From the NCBI RefSeq assembly GCF_900156065.1, contig NZ_FTNF01000015.1, forward strand, positions 1 to 64,000: 64,000 nucleotides of DNA. Reading direction: 5' to 3'. Positions 54,276 through 63,231 of the stretch are shown here, one piece after another. Made by a program: the position numbers and the translations under genes. The notes beneath the pieces were generated by a model. The model made no database searches. It worked only from the letters and a program-made list of their open reading frames with translations, and was not told the DNA's origin. The first letter of the stretch is position 1; each line of letters starts with the position of its first letter. Source of the DNA: Micromonospora avicenniae. Lineage in GTDB: Bacteria; Actinomycetota; Actinomycetes; Mycobacteriales; Micromonosporaceae.

Positions 54276-54668
54276 ATGAACCAGCCAGCAGGTGCCCGCT
54301 CGGGCAAGCCCGACGTCGCCCCGATCGAGGGTGCGCCCCCCGCCGACCTCGTTGTCGAGGACCTCACCGTCGGCGATGGCCCGGAGGCCCAGCCGGGGCA
54401 GCTGGCCACCGTGCACTACGTCGGCGTCGGGCACAGCAGCGGGCGCGAGTTCGACTCGTCCTGGAACCGGGGCGAGCCCTTCGAGTTCCCGCTGGGCGGC
54501 GGACAGGTGATCGCCGGATGGGACCAGGGCGTGGTCGGCATGCGCGTCGGCGGCCGCCGCCGGCTGGTCATCCCGCCGCACCTGGGTTACGGCGACCGGG
54601 GCGCGGCCGGTGTCATCCGCCCGGGCGAGACCCTGATCTTCGTGGTGGACCTGCTCGGCGTCCGCTGA
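54276..54668 (+). CDS. FKBP-type peptidyl-prolyl cis-trans isomerase
   Basis: 130 aa, one FKBP domain (about 25-130): VHYVGVGHSSGREFDSSW, then FEFPLGGGQVIAGWDQGVVGM and the C-terminal FVVDLLGV. No signal peptide, hence cytoplasmic. It catalyses proline isomerisation in folding. AGGAG precedes the ATG. Single gene, followed by a hairpin shared with the STAS gene. Confidence 0.93.
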   Translation: MNQPAGARSGKPDVAPIEGAPPADLVVEDLTVGDGPEAQPGQLATVHYVGVGHSSGREFDSSWNRGEPFEFPLGGGQVIAGWDQGVVGMRVGGRRRLVIPPHLGYGDRGAAGVIRPGETLIFVVDLLGVR

Positions 54669-54676
54669 CCACTCGC

Positions 54677-54706
54677 CGGGGCCGTCGACGAACGTCGGCG
54701 GCCCCG
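54677..54706. terminator. Bidirectional terminator hairpin
   Basis: CGGGGCCG (54677-54684) and CGGCCCCG (54699-54706) pair, with further pairing of CGAC and GTCG inside. It lies 9 nt after the FKBP stop and beyond the STAS gene stop. Confidence 0.7.
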
Positions 54707-54744
54707 CTCGCGGCTCGGTGTCCGCTCGCGGGCGGACGCCGAGT

Positions 54745-55257
54745 TCAGGCGGCCACCAGCACCGGCCGCCGCGCCAGCCGCCCGGGCCGCGCCACCGGCA
54801 CCGGCACCGGCACCGGCACCGACGACTCGACCGGTGCGACCGGCGCCGGGGCCGGGGCCGGGGCGGCGGTGGGTGGCGCCGGCGATCGCGGTGGCGAGGC
54901 GGGCTGTGCGGGCGGGCCCGCGGCCGGCCGGGACGACTGGACGACCGGGACGACCCGGTGCAGCCCGGTGACCCGAAGCACCCGGGCCACCACCGGATCC
55001 GGGTCGACCAGCACGAGCTCGCCGCCCTGCGCGCGCACGCGCAGGTGCGCGGCGGCCAGCGCCCGCACCCCGGCGGCGGAGAGCAACCGGACGCCCGCCA
55101 GATCCACGCGCAGCACCGGCCGCGCCGGCGCGGCCCAGAGCGCCGAGCGGAGCGCGCCCACGGTGGCGACGTCGATCTCGCCGAACGCGCGCACGTCCAC
55201 GCTCTCGTCGCCCACGCTCACCTGCACGTGGAACCGGTCGCTGAGCTGCTCTCCCAT
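54745..55257 (-). CDS. STAS-domain protein (anti-sigma-factor antagonist-like)
   Basis: 170 aa. STAS domain about 8-105: DVRAFGEIDVATVGALRSAL, then VDLAGVRLLSAAGVRALAAAH. The Ser of LLSAAG is at the position phosphorylated in SpoIIAA-type proteins. A Pro/Ala/Val-rich tail of about 65 residues follows, including a PVPVPVPV run. It probably controls an anti-sigma factor by partner switching, though no such kinase or sigma factor is adjacent. The ATG at 55257 lies 7 nt after TAGATT, so the message may be leaderless. Confidence 0.82.
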   Translation of the reverse strand: MGEQLSDRFHVQVSVGDESVDVRAFGEIDVATVGALRSALWAAPARPVLRVDLAGVRLLSAAGVRALAAAHLRVRAQGGELVLVDPDPVVARVLRVTGLHRVVPVVQSSRPAAGPPAQPASPPRSPAPPTAAPAPAPAPVAPVESSVPVPVPVPVARPGRLARRPVLVAA

Positions 55258-55264
55258 GCTGTCC

Positions 55265-55270
55265 AATCTA
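55265..55270 (-). promoter_or_regulatory. Candidate -10 box for leaderless STAS mRNA
   Basis: TAGATT on the minus strand ends 7 nt before the ATG at 55257. Confidence 0.45.
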
Positions 55271-55447
55271 GTCTCGACCACCGACAGTCCGGTTCGGCGC
55301 CGAAGGTGATTCGGGGTACGCCCAGGGTCGTACCCCGACCGGACCCCGATCCCTCGCGAGCCGGGACGTACGGGTTGCGCCGGCGCGCCGCAACACCGAC
55401 CGGCCCGTCGACGACTCAACAGGGCATCGGCGGGTGACAATGCATGG

Positions 55448-56467
55448 ATGGTCGTCCCCCGCCCCCGGCCGCCCCGGCTGATCCGACCGGTCCGTGAGCC
55501 GGCCACCGTCCCGCCCGCGCTGACCGGTTCGTGGGCCCCCACCGATCGGCGGCTCGACTCGGTCGAGCTGTTGCCGCTGCCGGACGGCGCGGCCGGCCCC
55601 GAGGACGTGGTCGTCGACCCGGCCGGCCGGGTGCTCAGTGGCGACGAGGACGGGCGGCTGTGGTGGTGGCCGGCGGACGCGGCACCGGGCACCCGCCCGC
55701 GGCTGCTGGCCGAGACCGGTGGCCGGCCGCTCGGTATCGAGCTCGACCCGACCGGCGGCGGGCTGGTGGTCTGCGACGCCTACCGGGGGCTGCTGCGAGT
55801 CACCCCGGACGGGTCGGTGCACGAGCTGACCGGCACCGCCCCACCGGTGCACCTGGCCAACAACGCCACGGTGGCCCGGGACGGCACCATCTACTTCACC
55901 GACAGCTCGGATCGATTCCCGGTGTCGCACTGGAAGCGGGACCTGCTGGAGCACCGGCCGAACGGCCGGGTGCTCGCGTACCGGCCCGGAGGTCGTCGCG
56001 CCGAGGTGGTGGTGGAGGGCCTCTACTTCCCGAACGGCATCGCGCTGACTCCGGACGAGTCGGCGCTGATGCTGGTGGAGACGACCACACACCGGCTGCT
56101 CCGGGTCGAGCTGCCCGGCGGCGCGGTCCGCGTCCTGGCCGACCTGCCGGCTTACCCGGACAATCTCTCTGCCGTGGGCGACGGCACGTACTGGATCGCG
56201 CTGCCCAGCCCCCGGGTGGCGGTGGCCGAGCGACTGCTGCCGCACCCGCGGCTGCGCCAGCTCGCCGCGCTGCTACCCGACGCCATGCAGCCCCAACCAC
56301 GACGCTACGGCCTGGTCGCGCTGGTCGACGGCGAGGGCGCCGTCCGCCGTACCCTGCACGGTCCGCGCGGTGACTACTGGATGATCACGGGTGTACGCCA
56401 GCACGGCGACGTGCTCTGGCTCGGCAGCTTGATCGGTCCGGGCATCGCCCGCGTCCCGCTGACCTGA
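55448..56467 (+). CDS. SMP-30 / strictosidine-synthase-like beta-propeller protein
   Basis: 339 aa, six-bladed propeller. Landmarks: GPEDVVVDPAGRVLSGDEDGRLW, GRPLGIELDPTGGGLVVCDAYRGL, NNATVARDGTIYFTDSS, YFPNGIALTPDESALMLVET and YPDNLSAVGDGTYWIAL. This is the order found in strictosidine-synthase-like and APMAP proteins; it probably binds Ca2+ and hydrolyses a lactone or ester. No signal peptide. No Shine-Dalgarno sequence is obvious before the ATG at 55448. Single gene. Confidence 0.82.
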   Translation: MVVPRPRPPRLIRPVREPATVPPALTGSWAPTDRRLDSVELLPLPDGAAGPEDVVVDPAGRVLSGDEDGRLWWWPADAAPGTRPRLLAETGGRPLGIELDPTGGGLVVCDAYRGLLRVTPDGSVHELTGTAPPVHLANNATVARDGTIYFTDSSDRFPVSHWKRDLLEHRPNGRVLAYRPGGRRAEVVVEGLYFPNGIALTPDESALMLVETTTHRLLRVELPGGAVRVLADLPAYPDNLSAVGDGTYWIALPSPRVAVAERLLPHPRLRQLAALLPDAMQPQPRRYGLVALVDGEGAVRRTLHGPRGDYWMITGVRQHGDVLWLGSLIGPGIARVPLT

Positions 56468-56591
56468 CCGGCGCCGTGCGGTGAGTGCGCCGACCGGACG
56501 CTCCGGCAACGCCACGGCGGGTCCGGACACGGCACGCGCGGCACCACCGGGGCGGAACGCCCGTCGTCCCGCGACGGACCCCGACCCCCGC

Positions 56592-56661
56592 CGAGATCAA
56601 CTCGCCTTACATGAAGTCGGGGTATCCGCGCGGAAGGACACCCCGACTACAAGGATCTCGG
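56592..56661. repeat. Dispersed palindromic element, copy 4
   Basis: Inner arms GTCGGGG (56616-56622) and CCCCGAC (56641-56647) with an 18-nt spacer; outer arms GAGATC (56593-56598) and GATCTC (56654-56659). Intergenic, between the SMP-30-like and L,D-transpeptidase gene ends. Confidence 0.75.
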
Positions 56662-56710
56662 GAACCATCGAGCCCGAGCCGGGCCGGGCGGGACCGGCCG
56701 GACCCGCAGG

Positions 56711-56746
56711 CGGGGCCGGCCCGCACGGTGCGCGGCCCGGCCCCGG
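56711..56746 (-). terminator. GC-rich hairpin after the L,D-transpeptidase gene
   Basis: CGGGGCC-rich left arm (from 56711) and GGCCCCG right arm (to about 56745) pair with a minor internal bulge. It lies 14 nt beyond the transpeptidase stop. Confidence 0.55.
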
Positions 56747-56759
56747 GACGATACTGCGG

Positions 56760-58025
56760 TCAGCCGCCGGTCACCGAGGGGTGCGGGGCCGGCGAACCGC
56801 CGGCGACCGCGCCCGGGTGTGCCGGCTGGCTCGGCGCGGGCTTCAGCCCGCTCGGCACCGGCAGCGCGCTGCCCTTGACGAACTCGTCCCAACTGACGTT
56901 CCATGCGGTCCAGCCGTTGCCGTACTGCAACTCCACCTCGGTGCCCTTGACCGTCACCAGGTCACCGACCTTGGTGACGTTCATCAGCCAGTCCGCGGCC
57001 GCCGCCGAGACGTTGGTGCAGCCGTGCGAGGTGTTGGTGCTGCCCTGCTCCCCCTCTGACCACGGGGCGCCGTGGATGAACTCCCCACCCCAGGTGAGCC
57101 GCTGCGCATCCTCCACGTCCACCACGTACGGGTCGGCCGAACCCGTCGTGTCGAACGTGGTGAACTGGTGCTGCTCCATGATCACCATCTTGCCGCTGGA
57201 CGTCGGCGTGCTCGGCTTGCCGAGGCTGACCGGGATCTTGCGGATCACCTTGCCGTCACGCAGGACCGACATCTGCTTCGTGGCGTTGTCGATCTCCAGT
57301 GAGACCTGCTGACCGATCTTCGACGTCGACCTGCGGTCATCGTCGCCGACCAGGTCCTTGCCGATCGGCAGCCCCTCCAGCGCGGACCGGACGCTGATCG
57401 TCGTGCCCGGCCGCCAGAAATCGGGTGCCCGGTAATAGATTTGGCTACCGTCCTCCACCCACGACCAGACACCCGGCTGCGACGGATTCGTCTTTACGAA
57501 CAACCGGCGCTGGACATCCGCCCTGGCCTCTTTCGGAATGGGCGGGTCGAACGCGACCGTCACCGGCATCGCGGTGCCGTACGTCCGTTTGTCGCCGAAA
57601 TAGAGGGTGCTGGTCACCGCCGGTTTGGTCGATTTCGGCATGGTGGTGAAGGTCGTCTTGCGTGTCGTCGTCCTACCGGAGTCGCCGGTCGCGGTCACCT
57701 CGGCCGTGTACGTCCGCTTCGGCTGCAACGGCGTGCTCGGCACCCACGCGGACCCGTCCTCGCGGGGTTCCGCCTTGATCTCCTTGCCCTTGTCGTCGGT
57801 GATCCGGACAGCGGACACGCGACCGCCCGCGACCCGGGTACCGACCTCGGCGCTGATCGGCACGCCCTTCGCGCCTTCTCCGGGCGTCACGGTGAGTTCC
57901 GGCGGCGCCGCATGCTTCTTCCCATGCCCTCCGCCGTCCTTTGAATCCGCGGTGCACCCGACCAGGACCAGTGGAGTGGCCGCGACGACCACCCCCAACA
58001 GCGTCAAACGCCGCCTCAACCTCAT
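56760..58025 (-). CDS. L,D-transpeptidase lipoprotein (YkuD)
   Basis: 421 aa. Lipobox VLVGC with Cys24. Two Ig-like domains (about 45-150 and 155-260) precede the YkuD catalytic domain (about 265-390), whose active site has HGAPWSEGEQGS then SHGCTNVS with Cys336. This is the LdtMt2-type architecture forming 3-3 cross-links in peptidoglycan. The ATG at 58025 follows a GGGGGG stretch. A C-terminal Pro-rich tail ends the protein. Upstream lies a 29-bp element shared with the sigma factor/kinase region. Confidence 0.93.
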   Translation of the reverse strand: MRLRRRLTLLGVVVAATPLVLVGCTADSKDGGGHGKKHAAPPELTVTPGEGAKGVPISAEVGTRVAGGRVSAVRITDDKGKEIKAEPREDGSAWVPSTPLQPKRTYTAEVTATGDSGRTTTRKTTFTTMPKSTKPAVTSTLYFGDKRTYGTAMPVTVAFDPPIPKEARADVQRRLFVKTNPSQPGVWSWVEDGSQIYYRAPDFWRPGTTISVRSALEGLPIGKDLVGDDDRRSTSKIGQQVSLEIDNATKQMSVLRDGKVIRKIPVSLGKPSTPTSSGKMVIMEQHQFTTFDTTGSADPYVVDVEDAQRLTWGGEFIHGAPWSEGEQGSTNTSHGCTNVSAAAADWLMNVTKVGDLVTVKGTEVELQYGNGWTAWNVSWDEFVKGSALPVPSGLKPAPSQPAHPGAVAGGSPAPHPSVTGG

Positions 58026-58620
58026 GATGCGTCCCCCCGTTTTCCGCTTCCGTACGCCCATTCTCTCTACGTCGGTACGACTTCCCCCGCAATTCACAAA
58101 ATATGGGGGTGACAATTATCGGCCGCATTTTCCGGCGCTGCGCCGAAAGTAACTGATCGTCGGCCGGGGCCATGATCGGGCGCGACGGGCGGGTACGGGC
58201 GACCGACGCCCGACGCGACGACACCGTCCCGTCCGCACCGTCGCGCGCCGTGCCGACCCGATTCGACCGCCCCACCCGACCGAGGTCCCCGGCCGGCGTC
58301 ACCCACTGGCGCGCCCGCACCGGACGTGAGCCTCAGGCGACTTTTGTCGGCCGCAGCGAAAGTTCGGCGCTCCCGGCAGAACCTTTGCCTTCGACCGGCG
58401 GCAAGGGTACGGTGACGTGCCAGATAGATAGTTGCCCATAGGTCGATCCGCTGCCCGCCCCGCCGACAGTGGCGCGCCCCGCGTGGGCTCGTCCCGCACC
58501 CGTACCCCGACCGCATCGTCCGCCGGAGCCGCTCCGGCCGGTCCGGCGCGCCCGGGACGAGGCGGCTGGTCGACCCGTGACCGCCGGATGAGCAGCGTCC
58601 GGCAGGGAGGGAACACCACC
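58026..58620. other. Intergenic region between divergent genes
   Basis: 595 bp between the L,D-transpeptidase and the sugar-isomerase genes without a credible gene. It holds an AT-rich zone at 58085-58150 with the 29-bp shared element, and a second promoter-like patch near 58420-58440 (AGATAGATAGTTG). A plus-strand open frame from 58432 into the isomerase gene is Pro/Ala-rich and has no support as an N-terminal extension. Confidence 0.55.
58109..58137. promoter_or_regulatory. 29-bp element shared with 15870-15898
   Basis: Begins GTGACAATTATC, identical over 12 bases to 15870-15881 and similar over about 23 of 29. In both places the nearest minus-strand gene (L,D-transpeptidase here, sigma factor there) lies to the left, so orientation to that gene is the same. 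A shared regulator or promoter is plausible. Confidence 0.4.
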
Positions 58621-59583
58621 ATGCAGCAGAGCAAACAGCCGTCGGAGCCGCCGGAGGCGTCCGATACGGTCAGCCGGCGCGGGCTGCTCCGCGCGGCGAC
58701 CGTCTCCGCCGCCGCGGTCGGCACCGCCGGCCTGTTCGGCGCCTCGGCAGCGTCGGCCTCCGGCGGCTCGGGACACGGCGGTGGCCGGCGGCGAGTGCCG
58801 ATCGACCGGATCAGTATCCAGCTCTACACCCTGCGCGACCAGTTGGCCGCCGACCTACCCGGCACGCTCGCCGCACTGCGCCGCTTCGGCTACCGACGGG
58901 TCGAACACGCCGGTTTCGTCGGCCGGACAGCGGCCGAGTTCCGCGCCGCCCTCGACGAGGCCGGGCTGCGTGCGACCTCGGGTCACACGGCCATTCCGCA
59001 ACCCTTCGACGCCGACACCTGGGCACGCGCCCTCGACGACGCGAACACGGTGGGCTGCCGGAAGCTCGTGCACCCGTGGTTCGGGCTGGACGCGGCGGGG
59101 CAGCCGATCCGCGACCCGCAGGTCTACCGGGCGCTCGCGCGTGACCTCAATCGGGCCGGCCGGATGGCCGAGCGCGCCGGCCTGGAGTTCGGCTACCACA
59201 ACCACCAACTCGAGTTCGTCCCGCTGACCGGCGGCGGGACCGGGTTCGGCATCCTCACCGGCGAGACCGACCCGCGGTTGGTCCACTTCGAACTGGACCT
59301 CTTCTGGGCGTGGCGCGGCGCGCAGGATCCGATCGACCTGATTCGCGCCAACCGGGGCCGGATCCGCCAGGTCCACGTCAAGGACATGAACACCGAAGCC
59401 AGCTTCGCCGACCTCGGCGACGGCCTCATCGATTTCGGCCGGATCTTCGCGCACGAACGGGAGGCCGGCATCGAGGAGTACATCGTGGAGCGCGACGACG
59501 CCGGTACGCCGCCGCGCACGCCCGCCGACGCGCTGGAGACCGCCCGCGTCGGCTTCGACTACCTCGCGTCGCTTCGTTACTGA
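58621..59583 (+). CDS. Tat-exported sugar phosphate isomerase/epimerase-like protein
   Basis: 320 aa. Twin-arginine signal SRRGLLRA (18-25) with a hydrophobic stretch to about 47. The rest is a xylose-isomerase-like TIM barrel: ISIQLYTLRDQL, RVEHAGFVGRTAAEF, EFGYHNHQLEF, VHFELDLFWAW, and VHVKDMN with His/Asp/Glu metal ligands. GGGAGGG precedes the ATG. Substrate unknown; relatives act on inositols or keto sugars. Probably co-transcribed with the secreted sugar-dehydrogenase gene 24 nt downstream. Confidence 0.88.
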   Translation: MQQSKQPSEPPEASDTVSRRGLLRAATVSAAAVGTAGLFGASAASASGGSGHGGGRRRVPIDRISIQLYTLRDQLAADLPGTLAALRRFGYRRVEHAGFVGRTAAEFRAALDEAGLRATSGHTAIPQPFDADTWARALDDANTVGCRKLVHPWFGLDAAGQPIRDPQVYRALARDLNRAGRMAERAGLEFGYHNHQLEFVPLTGGGTGFGILTGETDPRLVHFELDLFWAWRGAQDPIDLIRANRGRIRQVHVKDMNTEASFADLGDGLIDFGRIFAHEREAGIEEYIVERDDAGTPPRTPADALETARVGFDYLASLRY

Positions 59584-59606
59584 CCACGACACCCGGGGGA
59601 ACCACT

Positions 59607-61715
59607 GTGAAGAAGAGAACCGCCGTCCTGTCCGCCCTGGCGCTGGTCACCGCCGGCCTCGCCGCGCCGGCCGCGCCGTCGGCCGCCGCGCCCGCGCCCG
59701 CGCCCGCCGCACCGCCGGACTCCAGCTTCCAGAAGGTGACGCTCAACGACTTCCCGGGCGAGCCGGTGAGTCTTGCCGTTCTGCCCGACCTGCGGGTGCT
59801 GCACACCGCGCGCACCGGCGAGGTCCGCATCCACGACCCGCGTACCGGCCTGAACACCCTCGCCGCCGACGTACCCGTCTACGAGCACGACGAGGAGGGC
59901 CTGCAGGGCATCGCCATCGACCCGGACTTCGCCCACAACAAGTGGGTCTATCTCTACTACTCCCCGCCCGGCGACACACCGGCCGACGACCCGAGCACGC
60001 CGGACGTCAACGAGGGCGACGCGCCGTTCGTCGGCACCGAGCAGGACTGGCAGCGGTTCCGCGGCGCGCTGCGGCTGTCCCGGTTCAAGCTCGAGGGGAT
60101 GAAGCTCAACCTCGCCACCGAGCAGAAGATCATCGACGTGCCCGTCGACCGGGGCATCTGCTGCCACGTCGGCGGCCAGATCGAGTTCGACAGCAAGGGC
60201 AACCTGTACCTCTCCACCGGTGACGACACCAACCCGTTCTTCTCCGACGGTTACACCCCGATCGACGAGCGGGCCGACCGGAACCCCGCGTTCGACGCGC
60301 AGCGCACCGCAGCGAACACGAACGACCTGCGGGGCAAGCTGCTGCGGATCAAGGTGAAGCCGGGCGGCGGCTACACGGTGCCGAAGGGCAACCTGTTCAA
60401 GCCGGGCACCCCGAAGACCCGTCCGGAGATCTACGCGATGGGGCTGCGCAACCCGTTCCGGTTCGCCGTCGACCGCCGCACCGACGATGTCTACCTGGCC
60501 GACTACTCGCCCGACGCCGGGGCGTCGAACCCGGACCGCGGACCGGCGGGGCACGGCCGCTGGATGGTGGTCGACAAGCCGGCCAACTACGGCTGGCCGT
60601 ACTGCGCCACCCCGGACCTGCCGTACCGCGACTACGACTTCGCGACCAACACCCCCGGCAAGTACTTCAACTGCGAGCGGCCGGTCAACGACTCACCGCA
60701 CAACACCGGGCAGCGCCGGCTGCCGCCGGTCGAGGCGCCCCAGGTGTGGTACCCGTCCGCCGCTTCCGGCGAGTTCCCGCAGCTCGGCACCGGCGGCATC
60801 GGTCCGATGGGCGGCCCGGCGTACGACTACGACGGGCGGAGCACGTCGCGGACCCGCTGGCCCGCCTACTACGACGGCGTGCCGCTGTTCTACGAGTGGA
60901 CCCGCGACTACATCAAGGAGTTCCGCCTCGACAACCAGGGCAACGTGAGCGACATCCGTCCGGTGGTGCCGTCGCTGGTGGTCGACAACCCGATGGACAT
61001 GGAGTTCGGCCCGGACGGCGCGCTCTACGTGCTGGAGTACGGCGACGGCTACTTCGCCGAGAACCCGGACGCGCAGCTGTCCCGGATCGACTTCGTCCGC
61101 GGCAACCGCACGCCGATCCCCCAGATCAGCGCCGACCCGACGGTCGGGCAGGCGCCGCTGACGGTGCACTTCTCCAGCGCCGGGACCGTCGACCCGGACG
61201 GTGACCGGCTGCGCTACGCCTGGGACTTCGACGCCGACGGTTCGGTCGACTCCACCGACCCGAACCCGAGCTGGACCTACCAGACGAACGGCCAGTACAA
61301 CCCGACGGTGAAGGTCACCGACAGCACCGGACGCTCGGCCGCCGCCACCCTGCCGCTACTGGTCGGGCCGCGGGCACCGATCGTCGAGTTCGTCACCCCG
61401 ACCGCCGGGCAGCCCTTCCAGTTCGGGCAGACCGTCGCGTTCGAGGTACGGGTGACCGACGACCTGCCGGTCGACTGTTCGCGGGTGCAGGTGACGTACA
61501 TCCTCGGCCACGACGAGCACGGGCACCCGCTCTCGACGGCGACCGGTTGCACCGGCACCATCACCACCTTCCTCGACCCCGGTCACGGTGGGGCCGACAA
61601 CCTGCGCGCGGTCTTCGTGGCGGAGTACACCGACGCGCCGACCGACCCGGACGTTCCGCCGCAGACGGGCAGCGCCGAGGTGGTGCTGAACCCGACGGGC
61701 AGCAGCGCCGGCTGA
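59607..61715 (+). CDS. Secreted PQQ-type sugar dehydrogenase with PKD domain
   Basis: 702 aa. Signal peptide about 1-28. A six-bladed glucose/sorbosone dehydrogenase-like propeller covers about 45-500 (DEEGLQGIAIDPDF, then CCHVGGQIEFDSKGNLYLSTGDDTNPF by strands, and NPFRFAVDR). A PKD domain follows (about 512-590, YAWDFDADGSVDSTDPNPS), then a beta-sandwich C-terminus. The GTG at 59607 begins the signal peptide. Such proteins sit with ThuA and isomerase genes in sugar-oxidising loci; here only the isomerase is adjacent. Cofactor use is inferred from the fold. Confidence 0.87.
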   Translation: MKKRTAVLSALALVTAGLAAPAAPSAAAPAPAPAAPPDSSFQKVTLNDFPGEPVSLAVLPDLRVLHTARTGEVRIHDPRTGLNTLAADVPVYEHDEEGLQGIAIDPDFAHNKWVYLYYSPPGDTPADDPSTPDVNEGDAPFVGTEQDWQRFRGALRLSRFKLEGMKLNLATEQKIIDVPVDRGICCHVGGQIEFDSKGNLYLSTGDDTNPFFSDGYTPIDERADRNPAFDAQRTAANTNDLRGKLLRIKVKPGGGYTVPKGNLFKPGTPKTRPEIYAMGLRNPFRFAVDRRTDDVYLADYSPDAGASNPDRGPAGHGRWMVVDKPANYGWPYCATPDLPYRDYDFATNTPGKYFNCERPVNDSPHNTGQRRLPPVEAPQVWYPSAASGEFPQLGTGGIGPMGGPAYDYDGRSTSRTRWPAYYDGVPLFYEWTRDYIKEFRLDNQGNVSDIRPVVPSLVVDNPMDMEFGPDGALYVLEYGDGYFAENPDAQLSRIDFVRGNRTPIPQISADPTVGQAPLTVHFSSAGTVDPDGDRLRYAWDFDADGSVDSTDPNPSWTYQTNGQYNPTVKVTDSTGRSAAATLPLLVGPRAPIVEFVTPTAGQPFQFGQTVAFEVRVTDDLPVDCSRVQVTYILGHDEHGHPLSTATGCTGTITTFLDPGHGGADNLRAVFVAEYTDAPTDPDVPPQTGSAEVVLNPTGSSAG

Positions 61716-61721
61716 ACCTAC

Positions 61722-61753
61722 CGGTGGTGGCCCGGCGCGTCGGGCCACCACCG
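61722..61753 (+). terminator. Terminator after the sugar-dehydrogenase gene
   Basis: CGGTGGTGGCCCG (61722-61734) pairs perfectly over 13 bp with 61741-61753 around a 6-nt loop, 6 nt after the stop. Confidence 0.8.
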
Positions 61754-61794
61754 CACCCGCCGGCGGCACGGCAGCCGCCGCGGCCACCACGCAG

Positions 61795-61828
61795 GGAAGG
61801 GCCGGCACCGCACGGTGCCGGCCCTTCC
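61795..61828. terminator. Second strong terminator, likely bidirectional
   Basis: A perfect 16-bp stem (61795-61810 with 61813-61828) has a 2-nt loop and an AA/TT pair near the base. It lies 10 nt beyond the stop of the E2 gene on the other strand. Confidence 0.85.
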
Positions 61829-61838
61829 GTTCGTCAGG

Positions 61839-63185
61839 TCAGACGGCCGCGATGAGGAGCGCGGGCTGTTCCACGCAGTCGGCGACGTGCCGCAGGAAGC
61901 CGCCGGCCACCCCGCCGTCGCAGACCCGGTGATCGAAGGTGAGGCTGATCTGCACGACCTTACGAACCGCGAGCTGCCCGTCGACCACCCACGGCTTGTC
62001 CACGATCCGCCCGACCCCGAGCAGCGCCGCCTCCGGGTGGTTGATGATCGGGGTCGAGCCGTCCACACCGAACACCCCGTAGTTGTTCAGGGTAAAGGTG
62101 CCGCCGGTGAGCCGCGCCGGCGCGAGGGTACCGGCCCGCGCGGCGGCCGTGGTCTCGGCGAGTTCGACGGCCAGCTCCGCGGTGGTCAGCCGCTGGGCGT
62201 CGCGTACCACCGGGACGACGAGGCCCCGGTCGGTCTGCGCTGCGATGCCCAGGTGCACGCCGGCCGACTGGACGATCCGCTGCCCCTCGGTGTCCACCCG
62301 AGCGTTCAGCTGCGGGTAACGACGCAGCCCGGACAGGCAGATGCGGGCCAGCAGGGCGAGGATGCTGACCGGCTGCTCCGGGCGGGCGGCGTTGATCGCC
62401 GCCCGGGTCTCCAGCAGGGCGGTGGCGTCCGCGTCGACCCAGATCGTCACCTCGGGGATCTCCCGCCGGCTGCGGGAGAGCTTGTCGGCGATCGCCTTTC
62501 GGATGCCGGTCAACGGAATGACCAGATCCCCGCTGTCGGACGTCGCCGGCTGCTGGGGCGCCGCGCTCGGCGCGGACACCGCGAGGGCGGCCTCCACATC
62601 GGCGCGGCGGACGACCCCACCTGCGCCGGTGCCGGTCAAAGTGGTCAGGTCCAGCCCGTGTTCCCGGGCCAGCCGCCGGACGATCGGCGAGATGACCAGC
62701 GGTGCGGCCGGCGCGCCGTGCCGCGTCGGGACGACCACGGCCACCGGCTCGGACGACGCACGCGGGGCCGGGACGGCGGCCGGTTCGGCGGCGGCGAGCC
62801 GCGGACGGCGACGACGACGTCCCGGGCCGTGCCCGGTGCCGTACCCGATCAGGACATTGCCCGACCCGGCCCGCTCCTCCTCGCGGTAGGTGGCGTGCCC
62901 GGCGGGCTCGGGGGCGCCCCCGGGTCCCGACGCCGCGTCGCCGTCCAGCGCCGCGATCGTGATCAGCGGCTGGCCGACCGGCCGGACCTCACCCGCGGCC
63001 CCGTGCAGTGCGACCACCCGCCCGGCGTACGGGCAGGGCACGTCGACGACCGCCTTGGCGGTCTCCACCTCGACGACGGTCTGGTCCACCGTCACCGTGT
63101 CGCCGACCGCGACCCGCCACTCGACGATCTCCGCCTCGCTCAGCCCCTCGCCGAGGTCGGGCAGGAGGAAGACCCGTTCGCTCAT
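61839..63185 (-). CDS. 2-oxoacid dehydrogenase E2 (dihydrolipoyl acyltransferase)
   Basis: 448 aa. One N-terminal lipoyl domain with Lys44 (VEVETAKAVVDVP), a linker, a peripheral subunit-binding domain (about 170-205, ISPIVRRLAREHGLDLTTLTGTGAGG) and the acyltransferase domain with HRVCDGG near the C-terminus. In sequence and context (E1-beta immediately upstream) it most resembles branched-chain 2-oxoacid dehydrogenase E2. It transfers the acyl group to CoA. It follows E1-beta by 46 nt in the usual E1a-E1b-E2 order. Confidence 0.9.
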   Translation of the reverse strand: MSERVFLLPDLGEGLSEAEIVEWRVAVGDTVTVDQTVVEVETAKAVVDVPCPYAGRVVALHGAAGEVRPVGQPLITIAALDGDAASGPGGAPEPAGHATYREEERAGSGNVLIGYGTGHGPGRRRRRPRLAAAEPAAVPAPRASSEPVAVVVPTRHGAPAAPLVISPIVRRLAREHGLDLTTLTGTGAGGVVRRADVEAALAVSAPSAAPQQPATSDSGDLVIPLTGIRKAIADKLSRSRREIPEVTIWVDADATALLETRAAINAARPEQPVSILALLARICLSGLRRYPQLNARVDTEGQRIVQSAGVHLGIAAQTDRGLVVPVVRDAQRLTTAELAVELAETTAAARAGTLAPARLTGGTFTLNNYGVFGVDGSTPIINHPEAALLGVGRIVDKPWVVDGQLAVRKVVQISLTFDHRVCDGGVAGGFLRHVADCVEQPALLIAAV

Positions 63186-63231
63186 GCCGGCACCCCCCGC
63201 CCGGGCGCGGAGCGAAGCGTGCTCCGCGCGC

